Shown: in pieces, positions 26,494 to 34,515 of the stretch
How the letters are laid out: the number at the start of each line of letters is the position of its first letter
Numbering within the stretch: position 1 is the first letter of the stretch
Origin: Gemmobacter sp.
GTDB lineage: Bacteria > Pseudomonadota > Alphaproteobacteria > Rhodobacterales > Rhodobacteraceae
Direction of reading: 5' to 3'
Assembly: GCF_034676705.1 (NCBI RefSeq)
Contig: NZ_JAUCBS010000013.1
Span: forward strand, 2,956,501 to 3,020,500
Length of the DNA: 64,000 nt
Notes under the pieces: model-generated
What the model saw: the letters and a program-made list of their open reading frames with translations, nothing else
Databases searched by the model: none
What the model was told of the DNA's origin: nothing
Translations under genes and position numbers: made by a program

Positions 26494-26798
26494 TCCATTC
26501 CCCCGTGTCGGGGCCGCCATGCAGATCCGGGGGTTCTCCTGCGGTGCAGAAGCCCCTATATCCGGGCGGCAACTTTGGTTGCACCCAGTGCGGTGGGGGC
26601 AGACTTCCACATCAGGCCGCCACCGCACATCAGTTACGGGCAAGATTGTCCCCCGCAGGTCCAGTGAACCCGGCCCGCCGCGGCGCAGCAAATGCGGCAG
26701 CAAGGTAGCAGCGGCGCCTGTCAAATTCCGCACAAGGCTTGCGCAGATTTCGGGCAGGCGCCCATTTCAATGGCGTTCAATAATCTGATCGGCGGGAA
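26494..26798. promoter_or_regulatory. urtA upstream region with a palindrome
   Basis: About 305 bases between urtA and the 3' end of epmA, without a gene. A palindrome GCAAC-TTTG-GTTGC lies at 26569-26582. On the minus strand TGCAAC is followed 17 nt later by TATAGG, a possible promoter overlapping the palindrome, which would suit an operator. I see no clear sigma-54 GG-N10-GC element. All of this is weak, by-eye evidence. Confidence 0.35.
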
Positions 26799-27854
26799 TC
26801 AGCCCAAGGATGCGGCGGATCCGACCGGGGCCCAGATCACATCCTCGATCCGGGCGGCCCCGGTGGCCAGCATCGCCAGCCGGTCGAACCCCAGCGCGAT
26901 GCCGCTGGCGGGGGGCATGTGGGCCAGGGCTGCCAGCAAATCCTCGTCCAGCGGGTAGCGTTCGCCATAGACGCGCTGCTTTTCATCCATCTCGGCGACA
27001 AAGCGGGCGCGCTGTTCCACCGGGTCGGTCAACTCGCCAAAGCCGTTGGCCAGCTCCACCCCGCAGGCATAGAGCTCGAACCGCTCGGCCACGCGGGCAT
27101 CGTCGGGGCAGCGGCGGGCCAGCGCGGCCTCATGCGCGGGGTAACGGTCCAGGATCGTCGCCCGGCCATGCCCCAGATGCGGTTCCACCCGCTGCACCAG
27201 CACGGCCGACAACAGGTCGGACCAGGTATCGCCGGCATCCACCCGCAAGCCGGCCGCCGCCACCTGCGCGGCCAGTGCATCACGGTCGGGGGTGCCGCGC
27301 GCATCCATCGTGGCTAACAGGTCGATGCCGGCATGGCGGGAAAACGCATCGGCCACCGACAGCCGTTCCGGTTCGGCAAACGGGTCGCAGACCGCCTCGC
27401 CCCGGCGCAGCACCGGGCTGCCCGCCACCTCGGCCGCCAGCCGCAGGAAGGCCGCGCAATCCTGCATCAGCACGGTGTAGTCCTGCCCCACCCGATACCA
27501 TTCCAGCATGGTGAATTCCGGCGAATGCCGCGCCCCGCTTTCGCGGTTGCGCCAGACATGGGCAAAGGCAAAAATCCGCTCCTCCCCCGCCGCCAGCAGC
27601 TTTTTCATGGCAAACTCGGGCGAGGTATGCAGATACATCCGCCGCGCCACGCCGTCATTCCCGATGGCATCGGTGGCAAAGGCATGCAGATGCGCCTCGT
27701 TCCCGGGGCTCGCCTGAAGCGCGCAGGGGTCAACTTCGGTGAACCCTTCCGCCTCGAACCAGCGGCGCAAGCCCGACTGGATCCGGTTGCGCGCCAGCAG
27801 TGCCGGGCGGCGGTCGGCATGGCGGGCAGCGTTCCACCACGGAGTTTCGGTCAT
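26799..27854 (-). CDS. epmA: Elongation factor P-(R)-beta-lysine ligase EpmA
   Basis: A truncated class-II lysyl-tRNA-synthetase-like enzyme (PoxA/GenX/YjeA) of 351 residues. It lacks the anticodon-binding domain and attaches beta-lysine to a lysine of EF-P. Motif 2 is visible as FAHVWRNRESGARHSPEFTM, and motif 3 as ASGIALGFDRLAML near the C-terminus. The signature AFATDAIG...YLHTSPEFAMKKLLAAG is also present. It is divergent from efp, its substrate gene, with about 105 bp between them, which strongly supports the call. The partner aminomutase EpmB is not in the window. Confidence 0.93.
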   Translation of the reverse strand: MTETPWWNAARHADRRPALLARNRIQSGLRRWFEAEGFTEVDPCALQASPGNEAHLHAFATDAIGNDGVARRMYLHTSPEFAMKKLLAAGEERIFAFAHVWRNRESGARHSPEFTMLEWYRVGQDYTVLMQDCAAFLRLAAEVAGSPVLRRGEAVCDPFAEPERLSVADAFSRHAGIDLLATMDARGTPDRDALAAQVAAAGLRVDAGDTWSDLLSAVLVQRVEPHLGHGRATILDRYPAHEAALARRCPDDARVAERFELYACGVELANGFGELTDPVEQRARFVAEMDEKQRVYGERYPLDEDLLAALAHMPPASGIALGFDRLAMLATGAARIEDVIWAPVGSAASLG

Positions 27855-27959
27855 GTGACGCGCCTTTCGGCTGGAATTCTTGCGGCGGATGCGCTAGGCG
27901 CAACGCCAATCGCGCGGGCCTATAGGCCGCCGTCAGGAAAACCACAAGGAATAGCAGAC

Positions 27960-28526
27960 GTGAAAGTCATCGCCTCCTCGCTTCGCAAAGGCAATGTCGT
28001 CGAGATGGACGGCCGCCTGTATGTCGTTCTCAAGGCCGAGAACTTCCACCCCGGCAAGGGCACGCCGACCACCTCGGTCGACATGCGCCGCATCTCGGAC
28101 GGCACCAAGGTGTCGGAGCGCTGGAAGACCACCGATCAGGTGGAAAAGGCGACCGTGGACGAACGCGAATACGACTTCCTCTATGAAGACGGCGAAGGCT
28201 ACCACTTCATGGAGCCGGAAAGCTATGAACAGGTCGTCGTCACCGAAGACGTGATGGGCGCCAACAAGGTCTATCTGCAAGAGGGCATGCGCTGCTGGCT
28301 GAAGACCTATGAAGGATCGCCGATCGCGCTGGAAGTGCCGCAGAAGATCACCGTGGAAATCACCGAGACCGAGCCGGTGGTCAAGGGCCAGACCGCCTCG
28401 TCCTCCTACAAGCCCGCGATGACCGACAACGGCCTGCGCGTGATGGTGCCCCCCCACATCGGCGCCGGCACCCGCATCATCATCAACACCGATGACGACA
28501 GCTACGTCGAACGCGCACGGGACTGA
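27960..28526 (+). CDS. efp: Translation elongation factor P
   Basis: A ribosome-binding factor that relieves stalling at polyproline, 188 residues, three OB-like domains. The GTG start at 27960 (VKVIASSLRKGN) follows AAGGAA by 8 nt. Lys33 in the loop FHPGKGTP is the residue expected to be modified by EpmA, encoded next door. The C-terminal signature (KPAMTDNGLRVMVPPHIGAG) is complete. A strong terminator follows. In-frame sequence further upstream belongs to the opposite strand of epmA and is not coding. Confidence 0.96.
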   Translation: MKVIASSLRKGNVVEMDGRLYVVLKAENFHPGKGTPTTSVDMRRISDGTKVSERWKTTDQVEKATVDEREYDFLYEDGEGYHFMEPESYEQVVVTEDVMGANKVYLQEGMRCWLKTYEGSPIALEVPQKITVEITETEPVVKGQTASSSYKPAMTDNGLRVMVPPHIGAGTRIIINTDDDSYVERARD

Positions 28527-28547
28527 TCCCGGGCTGATGTGGACGAC

Positions 28548-28580
28548 AAGGGGCGCCTTCGGGCGCCCTTTTGCGTTTTT
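28548..28580 (+). terminator. Intrinsic terminator of efp
   Basis: Stem GGGCGCC (28551-28557) with GGCGCCC (28562-28568) closes a TTCG loop, is extended by AAG/TTT, and is followed by TTTTGCGTTTTT. This is the clearest rho-independent terminator in the window. Confidence 0.9.
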
Positions 28581-28875
28581 GGGGTGGGGGTGGGCGGCCG
28601 CTTTGAGCCCTTCTACCAAATGCTGCAGGTCGTATGAATGACTGCTTTCAGCGAGATGGGTTACAAATCCTTAAAGCTCTTAAGAACTAATTTCCTACAT
28701 CTGGATGATAGATATGGCGACACGCAATCAATATCCAAGCCCCGCCTGTTGAGAAACATCGCCAGTGCAAACGCACGAGAAGGCTGTGTCATGTACCCAA
28801 ACCAGCCAGCATCATCCGCAGCTTGGAGCTGGAAAACACCAAACCCGGAAATAATGCAGCCTAAATCAGTCCCTA
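28581..28875. other. Lower-GC stretch between efp and the insertion sequence
   Basis: About 295 bases (349 from the efp stop) with noticeably more A/T than the neighbours, especially 28660-28740. Short open frames on both strands lack ribosome sites and protein features. It may be the remains of older inserted DNA. Confidence 0.45.
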
Positions 28876-29594
28876 GGTTCAGGACCCATTGATCAACTTC
28901 TTGCGGCATGCTTCAGGCTCCGCAAGGAGACTGAACGATGAGCAACCTTTTCTGGCTGACCGACGCGCAGATGGCGCGGCTGCAGCCCTTCTTCCCCAAG
29001 AGCCATGGCAAGCCGCGCGTCGATGACCGGCGTGTGTTGAGCGGGATAATCTTCATCAATCGCAATGGCTTGCGGTGGCGCGATGCGCCGAAGGAATATG
29101 GCCCGCCGAAGACCCTCTACAACCGGTGGAAGCGGTGGAGCGACAAGGGGGTGTTCGCCCAGATGATGGACGGGCTGGCTGCCGAAGCCGCCGTTCCGAA
29201 GACGGTGATGATCGACGCGACCTATCTCAAGGCACACCGCACGGCGACCAGCCTGCGGTCGAAAAGGGGGGGCCGGGCGACCAAAGGGGCCGTCTGATCG
29301 GCCGAACCAAGGGCGGCATGAACACCAAGCTGCACGCCGTCGCCGACGCCGACGGTCGGCCGATCCGCTTCTTCATGACCGCAGGCCAGGTCAGCGACTA
29401 CACGGGTGCGGCGGCCCTGCTGGGCAGCCTGCCAAAGGCGGAGTGGTTGCTGGCCGACCGGGGCCATGACGCCGACTGGTTCAGGGAAGCGTTGAGAGAC
29501 AAAGGGATAAAGCCCTGCATCCCCGGTGACCTGCCCCCCGGAAGTTCCCTCGCTGTGATGTAGGGTCTGCGCAACCTGAAAAGGAGCAGACGAC

Positions 29595-29858
29595 ATGAGG
29601 AAAAGCCGTTTCACCGAGGCGCAAATCATCGGGATGATCAAAGAGCAGGAGGCAGGTTTGCCGACCTCCGAGTTGTGTCGGAAGCACGGGCTGAGCCCCG
29701 CGACCTTCTACAAGCTGAAGGCCAAGTATGGCGGGATGGAGCTGTCCGACGCCAAGCGGCTGAAGCAGCTCGAGGATGAGAATGCGAAGCTCAAGCGCCT
29801 GCTGGCGGATACCATGCTCGACAATGTGGTTCTGAAGGATCTGCTGGGAAAACCCTGA
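29595..29858 (+). CDS. IS3-family transposase OrfA
   Basis: An 87-residue DNA-binding subunit. The helix-turn-helix is RFTEAQIIGMIKEQEAGLPTS...HGLSPATFYKLKAKYGG, followed by a leucine zipper (LKQLEDENAKLKRLLADTML). Near its stop the zero frame reads G GGA AAA (29846-29852), a -1 slippery heptamer that would fuse OrfA to OrfB as the active OrfAB transposase. An AAAGGAG site lies before the ATG. Confidence 0.92.
   Translation: MRKSRFTEAQIIGMIKEQEAGLPTSELCRKHGLSPATFYKLKAKYGGMELSDAKRLKQLEDENAKLKRLLADTMLDNVVLKDLLGKP
29846..29852 (+). promoter_or_regulatory. Slippery heptamer G GGA AAA for -1 frameshifting
   Basis: It lies in the orfA frame two codons before its stop. A -1 slip here enters the orfB frame directly (reading on as TLTTPMQRREAV). 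It fits the X XXY YYZ rule. Confidence 0.7.
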
Positions 29859-29866
29859 CGACGCCG

Positions 29867-30748
29867 ATGCAACGGCGGGAGGCAGTGCTGCGGGCGCTGA
29901 AGGATCATCCGATCTCTCAACGCCGGGCCTGCGTCCTGATCGGTGTCGATCCGAAGACGGTGCGGCGCGAGAGGCCGCCCGATAACCCGGAAATCCGTGA
30001 GGAGATGCACAAGATCGCCGAGAAGCGTCGTTGCTTCGGGTATCGGCGCGTCGGCATCATGCTGGAGCGCAAGGGCATGATCATGAACGAAAAGAAGCTC
30101 TACCGGATTTACCGGGAAGAGGGCTTGTCGGTGCACCGACGACGGGGGCGCAAACGGGCGCGGGGCAGCCGCACGCCAATGCCGGTGCCGCTGCGGCCGA
30201 ACCAGCGCTGGTCGCTGGACTTCCTGTCCGACACGTTCGGGACCTGCCGCAAGTTCCGCATCCTGGCCGTGAACGACGATTGCTGCCGCGAGAACCTCGC
30301 GCTGATCGCCGACACCAGCATCTCGGGGGCTCGGGTGGCGCGGGAACTGGATGCGCTGGTCAGGATTTACGGCAAGCCCGCTTGCATCGTCAGCGACAAC
30401 GGGACCGAGTTCACCAGCAAGGCCATCCTGAAGTGGGCCAACGAGAACGGCGTCGAATGGCACTACATCGACCCGGGCAGGCCGCAGCAGAACGGCTTTA
30501 TCGAGTCCTTCAATGGAAGCCTGCGCGACGAATGCCTCAATGAGGAAATCTTCGACAGCCTCGCCGATGCCCGCCGAAAGTTGGCGATCTGGCGCTATGA
30601 CTACAACAACGTCAGGCCGCATTCATCGCTGGGTAACAGAACACCAGCAGAAGCGCGCCGGACGCTTGAGCACTCTGAGGGCTCCGCCCCCGGCGCGCTT
30701 GCCCAACCCGAAACCGACCACTATCAAACCCAAGGACTCTCGTTATGA
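29867..30748 (+). CDS. IS3-family transposase OrfB (DDE integrase)
   Basis: A 293-residue catalytic part in the -1 frame relative to orfA. The HTH_21-type region MHKIAEKRRCFGYRRVGIML is followed by the rve integrase core: the first Asp in RWSLDFLSDTF, the second in IVSDNGTEFTS and the Glu in NGFIESFNGSLRDECLNE, completing DDE. The ATG at 29867 is used for annotation, but translation probably occurs mainly as a frameshift fusion. The frame is complete with no stops. Confidence 0.93.
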   Translation: MQRREAVLRALKDHPISQRRACVLIGVDPKTVRRERPPDNPEIREEMHKIAEKRRCFGYRRVGIMLERKGMIMNEKKLYRIYREEGLSVHRRRGRKRARGSRTPMPVPLRPNQRWSLDFLSDTFGTCRKFRILAVNDDCCRENLALIADTSISGARVARELDALVRIYGKPACIVSDNGTEFTSKAILKWANENGVEWHYIDPGRPQQNGFIESFNGSLRDECLNEEIFDSLADARRKLAIWRYDYNNVRPHSSLGNRTPAEARRTLEHSEGSAPGALAQPETDHYQTQGLSL

Positions 30749-31105
30749 ACGAGGGACGACCGGGGGGCAGGTCACCGGCCGGAAGTCACGCGGCAAACCC
30801 GTCAAGCATGACAAGCGCCGCTACAAACGCCGTAACCGGATCGAGATCATGTTCGGGCGGCTCAAGGACTGGCGACGGGTCGCAACGCGATACGACCGGT
30901 GCCCGAAGGTCTTCCTATCCGCCATCGCCCTCGCCGCTACCGTCATGTTCTGGCTATGAAGCGAGAACGAGTCCTGACCCTAAAGGGAAGCTTTTGAGAC
31001 TCAAGTTTAAGACAAATGACTGGAGTACGCATCCTCAAAAGCAGACACAGGCTGTGCCATTTGGAACGTCCACTCCGTCCCGCAGACCTGCCGCCCACCC
31101 CCACC

Positions 31106-31789
31106 CTACTTCTTATGCACCACCAACACCTGATCCCGGCGCTCTTTCTGATACAGCACCTGATGCAGGAACACGCCCGAGAAGTCGCCGCTCAGCGCGT
31201 CGAATTCGGCGGCCAGCGCGGGGTCGGCATGGGTAAACTTGCGGTCGTGCAGCCAGGACTGGAACAGCGCCGCGGTTTTCGTGATGCCGGGGCGTTCATA
31301 GGGTTCGGGCTGCCAGCGCAGATCCTCGATGATGTAGATCCCGCCAGACGCGAGTTTCGGGAACAGCTCCAGGAACGCATATTGCTGGTGGTGCGAGGCA
31401 TGGCTCGCATCGTCGATGATCACGTCGAACGGCGCCTCGTCCTGAAACGCCGCCACGATATTCTCGCGCCGGTCCATGTCGCAGCGCTTGAAGGCAAAGC
31501 GCGGGTCGGAAAACCACGAGAAATCGGAAATATCCAGGCCGGTGATCTGCGCCTTGGGGAAATATTCCAGCCACATGCGGATGGATGGCAGGTCGGCGGT
31601 CTTGCGGTTGGCATCATGGCCCAGTTCGGGGCCACCGATCAGCAGGCCCATTTCCAGAAACCGGATCGCGCGGTCGCGCAGCGGGTTGAACAGCAGGTGA
31701 TAAAGTTCGGTATAGCGGTGCTTCTTGCTGCCCTTGTCCGATCCGTAGGTATCGGCAAGTGTCGTCAGGTTGACGGAAGTGCTGGACAT
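31106..31789 (-). CDS. Class I SAM-dependent methyltransferase
   Basis: A 227-residue Rossmann-fold methyltransferase. The opening ADTYGSDKGSKKHRYTELYHLLF resembles the sugar O-methyltransferase group (MycE/TylE-like and capsule-associated relatives). SAM-binding motif I is FLEMGLLIGGPE, and ITGLDISDFSWF plus FDVIIDDASHASHHQQYAF are motifs II and IV, the latter with the Asp-Asp and His residues used for metal binding in that group. The acceptor is unknown, perhaps a surface sugar. It stands next to the nested insertion sequences without visible partner genes. Confidence 0.82.
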   Translation of the reverse strand: MSSTSVNLTTLADTYGSDKGSKKHRYTELYHLLFNPLRDRAIRFLEMGLLIGGPELGHDANRKTADLPSIRMWLEYFPKAQITGLDISDFSWFSDPRFAFKRCDMDRRENIVAAFQDEAPFDVIIDDASHASHHQQYAFLELFPKLASGGIYIIEDLRWQPEPYERPGITKTAALFQSWLHDRKFTHADPALAAEFDALSGDFSGVFLHQVLYQKERRDQVLVVHKK

Positions 31790-31888
31790 ATGAACTGCCT
31801 GTCAGGGGGGCCAACCGCCCGGAAATGGATAATGCGGCAGTGCAGAGTGTGGCGAAGGATCCGTCGCGGCGCAATGGGTTCGCGGCGG

Positions 31889-32806
31889 TCAGCCGTTCGG
31901 CGTCATGGCCTTGCGGGGCTGCGCGCGTTCCAGCCCCAGCTTGCGTTCCCGCCAGATGATCAGGATGCCCGCCACCACCACCAGCCCGGCGCCTGCCAGC
32001 ATGGTCAGGGTCGGGATCTCGTCGAACACCATGTAGCCGATCCCCAGCGCGAACAGCATCGAGGCATATTCGAACGGCGCCACCACCGAGGCATCGGCAT
32101 GGCGATAGCTCGAGGTCAGGAAAATCTGCGCCACCCCGCCCAGGATTCCGGCGCAGATCAGCAGGGCCGCTTCGGCCAGGGTGGGAACGACCCAGCCAAA
32201 GGGCAGCGTCACCAGCGACAGCGCGGCCGCGTTGAACGAGAACCAGAAGACGATGGTTGCCGTGCGTTCGGTCTGGACGAGCTTGCGGATGAGGATCTGT
32301 GCAAGGGCGGTGAACACGGCGCCCCCCAGCGCCAGCGTGGCCCCCAGCGCCTGCGCATGGCTGGCCCCCGCCCCGATCGACAGCCGCGGCGACAGCACGA
32401 TCAGCACCCCGACCAGCCCCAGCCCCACCGCGCCCAGCCGCCATGCCCCCACCTTCTCGCCCAGGAACATCGCGGCAAAGATGACCACCAGAAGCGGCGC
32501 GGCATAGCCAAGCGCCGTCACCTCGGGCAGCGGCAGAAAGCCCAGGCTGGCAAAGCCCAGCCCCATGGCCAGCGTGCCCACGAAGGCGCGCCACAGATGG
32601 CCCATCGGGTTCGCGGTGCCCACGCCCTCGTGCAGCTCGCGCCGCAGATACAGCCAGACGACGATGACCGGAATGGCAAAGAACGACCGGAAGAACACCG
32701 CCTCGCCCGGCGGAACGTGGTCCGAAGTCGATTTGATCAGCGACTGCATGCAGATGAAGATCAGCACCGAGGCGATCTTGAAGCCGATCCCGCGCAAGGG
32801 TTGCAT
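31889..32806 (-). CDS. EamA/DMT-family transporter
   Basis: A 305-residue membrane protein with ten predicted segments in two EamA repeats: FKIASVLIFICMQSLIKSTSD at the start, FASLGFLPLPEVTALGYAAP at the junction region and LAGAGLVVVAGILIIWRERK at the end. It is probably a metabolite exporter; the substrate is unknown. The ATG at 32806 (MQPLRGIG) is chosen over the open frame to 32887. It is a distant paralogue of the transporter at 5421-6299. Confidence 0.88.
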   Translation of the reverse strand: MQPLRGIGFKIASVLIFICMQSLIKSTSDHVPPGEAVFFRSFFAIPVIVVWLYLRRELHEGVGTANPMGHLWRAFVGTLAMGLGFASLGFLPLPEVTALGYAAPLLVVIFAAMFLGEKVGAWRLGAVGLGLVGVLIVLSPRLSIGAGASHAQALGATLALGGAVFTALAQILIRKLVQTERTATIVFWFSFNAAALSLVTLPFGWVVPTLAEAALLICAGILGGVAQIFLTSSYRHADASVVAPFEYASMLFALGIGYMVFDEIPTLTMLAGAGLVVVAGILIIWRERKLGLERAQPRKAMTPNG

Positions 32807-33211
32807 GGCGCTGTCCCGTCCTGTTCCCGCCCTGCCTTCGCATTCCCGGCCGGCAGGCGCAAGGGTGGCGGCCGTTCCGGGGGGCATCGAGCCCCCCGGA
32901 CCAGCGCTGCCGCGGAGGGTGGCACCGCCAGGTCATGGCCGCAGAGCGGCGCGCGGCGGTGGCCGGGGATGCCTCCGGCGGGGATATTTGGATCAGAGCG
33001 AAATGGCAAAGGATGGCGCGGGCCCTGCGCCCCATCATCTTGCCCCAAATACCCCCGCCGGAGGCCCGCCGCGCGGTACGCGCGGCGCCGGGCCCAAAGG
33101 GAACCCCTGCGCCTGCGCGGGGGTGACCTGCGGGAGCCGCCGCCCGACGGTGGTTTGCCGATCCTGCCGGCAGGCGCTAGGGTGGCGCCACCTTCTGACG
33201 GAGCCCCCCGC
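32807..33211. repeat. Intergenic region with repeat copies g and h
   Basis: About 405 bases between divergent genes, no coding. Copy g: GGGATATTTGGATCAGAGCG (32981-33000). Copy h: the 114-bp segment 33027-33140, the inverse of 20242-20355, with its box at 33035-33060. The two boxes face each other about 35 bp apart. The start of the downstream gene has no strong Shine-Dalgarno. Confidence 0.8.
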
Positions 33212-34090
33212 ATGAAACTTGCCGCTGCCGCCTATCCGCTCGACTGGTTCGATGACTGGGCCGGCTACGAGGCGAAGCTGACCCGCTGGGTCGCCGAAGG
33301 CGCCGCGACGGGGGCCGATCTGCTGGTGTTCCCCGAATATGCCGCAATGGAACTGGCCAGCCTTGGCGGCCGGGCCGTGGCCGCCGATCTGCAAGGCGCG
33401 CTGGCCGAGGTGGCGGCGCACCGCCCTGCCGCCGATGCGCTGCACCGGCGTCTGGCCGCGCGGCACGGGCTGCACATTCTGGGCGGCTCGGGGCCGGTCT
33501 TCACGACCGACCGGCCGGTCAACCGCGCCACGCTCTATAGTCCCGCCGGGATCGTCGGCCATCAGGACAAGCAGATCATGACCCGGTTCGAGCGCGAGGA
33601 CTGGGACGTCCGCCCCGGCAGCCCGCTGACCGTCATGGACACGCCCTTTGCCAGGCTGGGCGTGGTGATCTGCTATGACAGCGAATTCCCCCTGCTGTCG
33701 CGCGCCCTGTGCGCGGCGGGGGCGGATCTGCTGCTGGCACCCAGTTGCACCGAAACCTGGGCCGGGTTCATGCGCGCGCGCATCGGCAGCATGGCGCGCG
33801 CGCTGGAAAACCAGTGCCCGGTGGTGCAGGCCGCGCTGATCGGCAGCGCGCCCTGGTGCGCCGGCGTCGAGGAGAACCGCGGCGCCGCCGCCATCTATGG
33901 CCCGCCCGATGACGGCTGGCCCGACAACGGCATCCTCGCCGAGGGCGCCACCGACGTGCCGGGCTGGGTGGTGGCCCGGGTGGACCGCGCCCAGATCGCG
34001 CGGACGCGGGCCGATGGTGTGGTGCTGGGGCTGCGGCACTGGCCCGAACAGCTGGAGCGCGTGGCGCGCGGGGTGGAATCGGCCCGCTGA
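33212..34090 (+). CDS. Nitrilase-superfamily carbon-nitrogen hydrolase
   Basis: A 292-residue hydrolase with the Glu-Lys-Cys triad visible: Glu in LLVFPEYAAMEL, Lys in VGHQDKQIMTRFE, Cys in GVVICYDSEFPLL. A further signature is the QAALIGSAPWCAGVEENRGAAAIYGP segment. Members cleave amides or nitriles such as deaminated glutathione or omega-amides; the substrate here cannot be assigned. The length is typical. It is probably a single-gene unit, followed by repeat copy i. Confidence 0.9.
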   Translation: MKLAAAAYPLDWFDDWAGYEAKLTRWVAEGAATGADLLVFPEYAAMELASLGGRAVAADLQGALAEVAAHRPAADALHRRLAARHGLHILGGSGPVFTTDRPVNRATLYSPAGIVGHQDKQIMTRFEREDWDVRPGSPLTVMDTPFARLGVVICYDSEFPLLSRALCAAGADLLLAPSCTETWAGFMRARIGSMARALENQCPVVQAALIGSAPWCAGVEENRGAAAIYGPPDDGWPDNGILAEGATDVPGWVVARVDRAQIARTRADGVVLGLRHWPEQLERVARGVESAR

Positions 34091-34104
34091 TGCCCGGCGC
34101 CGGA

Positions 34105-34158
34105 CCGGGGGCCCTGCGCCCCCCGGACCCCCCGCAGGATATTGAAAGGGGCAGATCA
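34105..34158. repeat. Box/hairpin repeat, copy i (diverged)
   Basis: Hairpin CCGGGGG/CCCCCGG (34105-34126) is followed by GGATATTGAAAGGGGCAGATC (34138-34158), a diverged form of the box. It lies directly after the nitrilase-like gene. Confidence 0.55.
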
Positions 34159-34296
34159 GGCGTGACCGCACGGCAAACCGCGTCCCGGCGCCTGTGCGGC
34201 GGGTGTTTCGCGGCCTTTACCCCTTGAAAATTCCGCCGCCCGCGCCCATTAGGTCGCATGTCTGCATTTCCCGCAGGCGTATTGATCGGAGTGACC

Positions 34297-34515
34297 ATGG
34301 CCAAGGAAGAACTGCTCGAATTCCCCGGCGTCGTGAAGGAACTCCTGCCGAACACGACGTTCAAGGTCGAGCTGGACAACGGCCATGAACTGATCGCGAC
34401 GATGGCAGGCAAGATGCGCAAGAACCGCATCCGTGTTCTGGCTGGCGACCGGGTTCAGGTGGAAATGACGCCCTATGATCTGACCAAGGGCCGGATCAAC
34501 TATCGCTTCAAGTGA
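34297..34515 (+). CDS. infA: Translation initiation factor IF-1
   Basis: A 72-residue single S1-like OB-fold protein that binds the 30S A site. The sequence begins MAKEELLEFPGVVKELLPN and ends DLTKGRINYRFK, an almost consensus alphaproteobacterial IF-1. The ATG at 34297 follows CGGAGTGA. It is the first gene of infA-maf-RNase E/G-yacG, in which each gene overlaps the next. Confidence 0.97.
   Translation: MAKEELLEFPGVVKELLPNTTFKVELDNGHELIATMAGKMRKNRIRVLAGDRVQVEMTPYDLTKGRINYRFK

Larger units (their letters stand above)
29527..30774 (+). mobile_element. IS3-family (IS407-group) element, 1248 bp
   Basis: Terminal inverted repeats: left TGACCTGCCCCCCGGAAGTT, right read inward TGACCTGCCCCCCGGTCGTC. 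It is flanked by a 4-bp direct duplication CCGG (29523-29526 and 30775-30778), as expected for the IS407 group. It encodes orfA and orfB in a -1 relation, both intact, so it may still be active. Confidence 0.93.
28938..30959 (+). pseudogene. IS5/IS427-type transposase, split by an IS3-type element
   Basis: The first frame (28938-29297) encodes SNLFWLTDAQMARLQPFFPKS and the DDE N-terminal part with MIDATYLKAHRTA. At AAAAGGGGGGG (29262-29272) a -1 shift, normal in this group, leads into RGRLIGRTKGGMNTKLHAV and LLADRGHDADWF. The reading stops at 29526 in KPCIPG, where the inner element begins, and resumes at 30779 with RKSRGKPVKHDKRRYKRRN to the stop at 30957-30959. Joining the two halves and removing one CCGG restores the exact frame (CIPG-RKSRGK). 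The protein is therefore inactive here. Confidence 0.9.
28876..30980 (+). mobile_element. IS5-family (IS427-like) element, disrupted
   Basis: Left end GGTTCAGGACCCATT (from 28876) and right end, read inward, GGGTCAGGACTCGTT (from 30980) form imperfect terminal inverted repeats, bordered on both sides by TA (28874-28875 and 30981-30982), a target typical of this group. Without the inner element and its CCGG duplication it would be 853 bp, a normal size. Its transposase gene has two overlapping frames and is interrupted at 29526. Confidence 0.88.

Noticed and set aside
26494..26798. A sigma-54 promoter for urtA
   Set aside because: No GG-N10-GC element in proper context could be found by eye, although nitrogen control would be expected.
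28638..28909. Overlapping small frames on both strands before the insertion sequence
   Set aside because: No ribosome sites and no similarity to known proteins; the minus-strand frame starts inside the insertion-sequence end.
31016..34090. A 1024-residue plus-strand frame
   Set aside because: Only the last 292 residues (the nitrilase-like gene) are coding; the rest is antisense to a methyltransferase and a transporter plus repeats.
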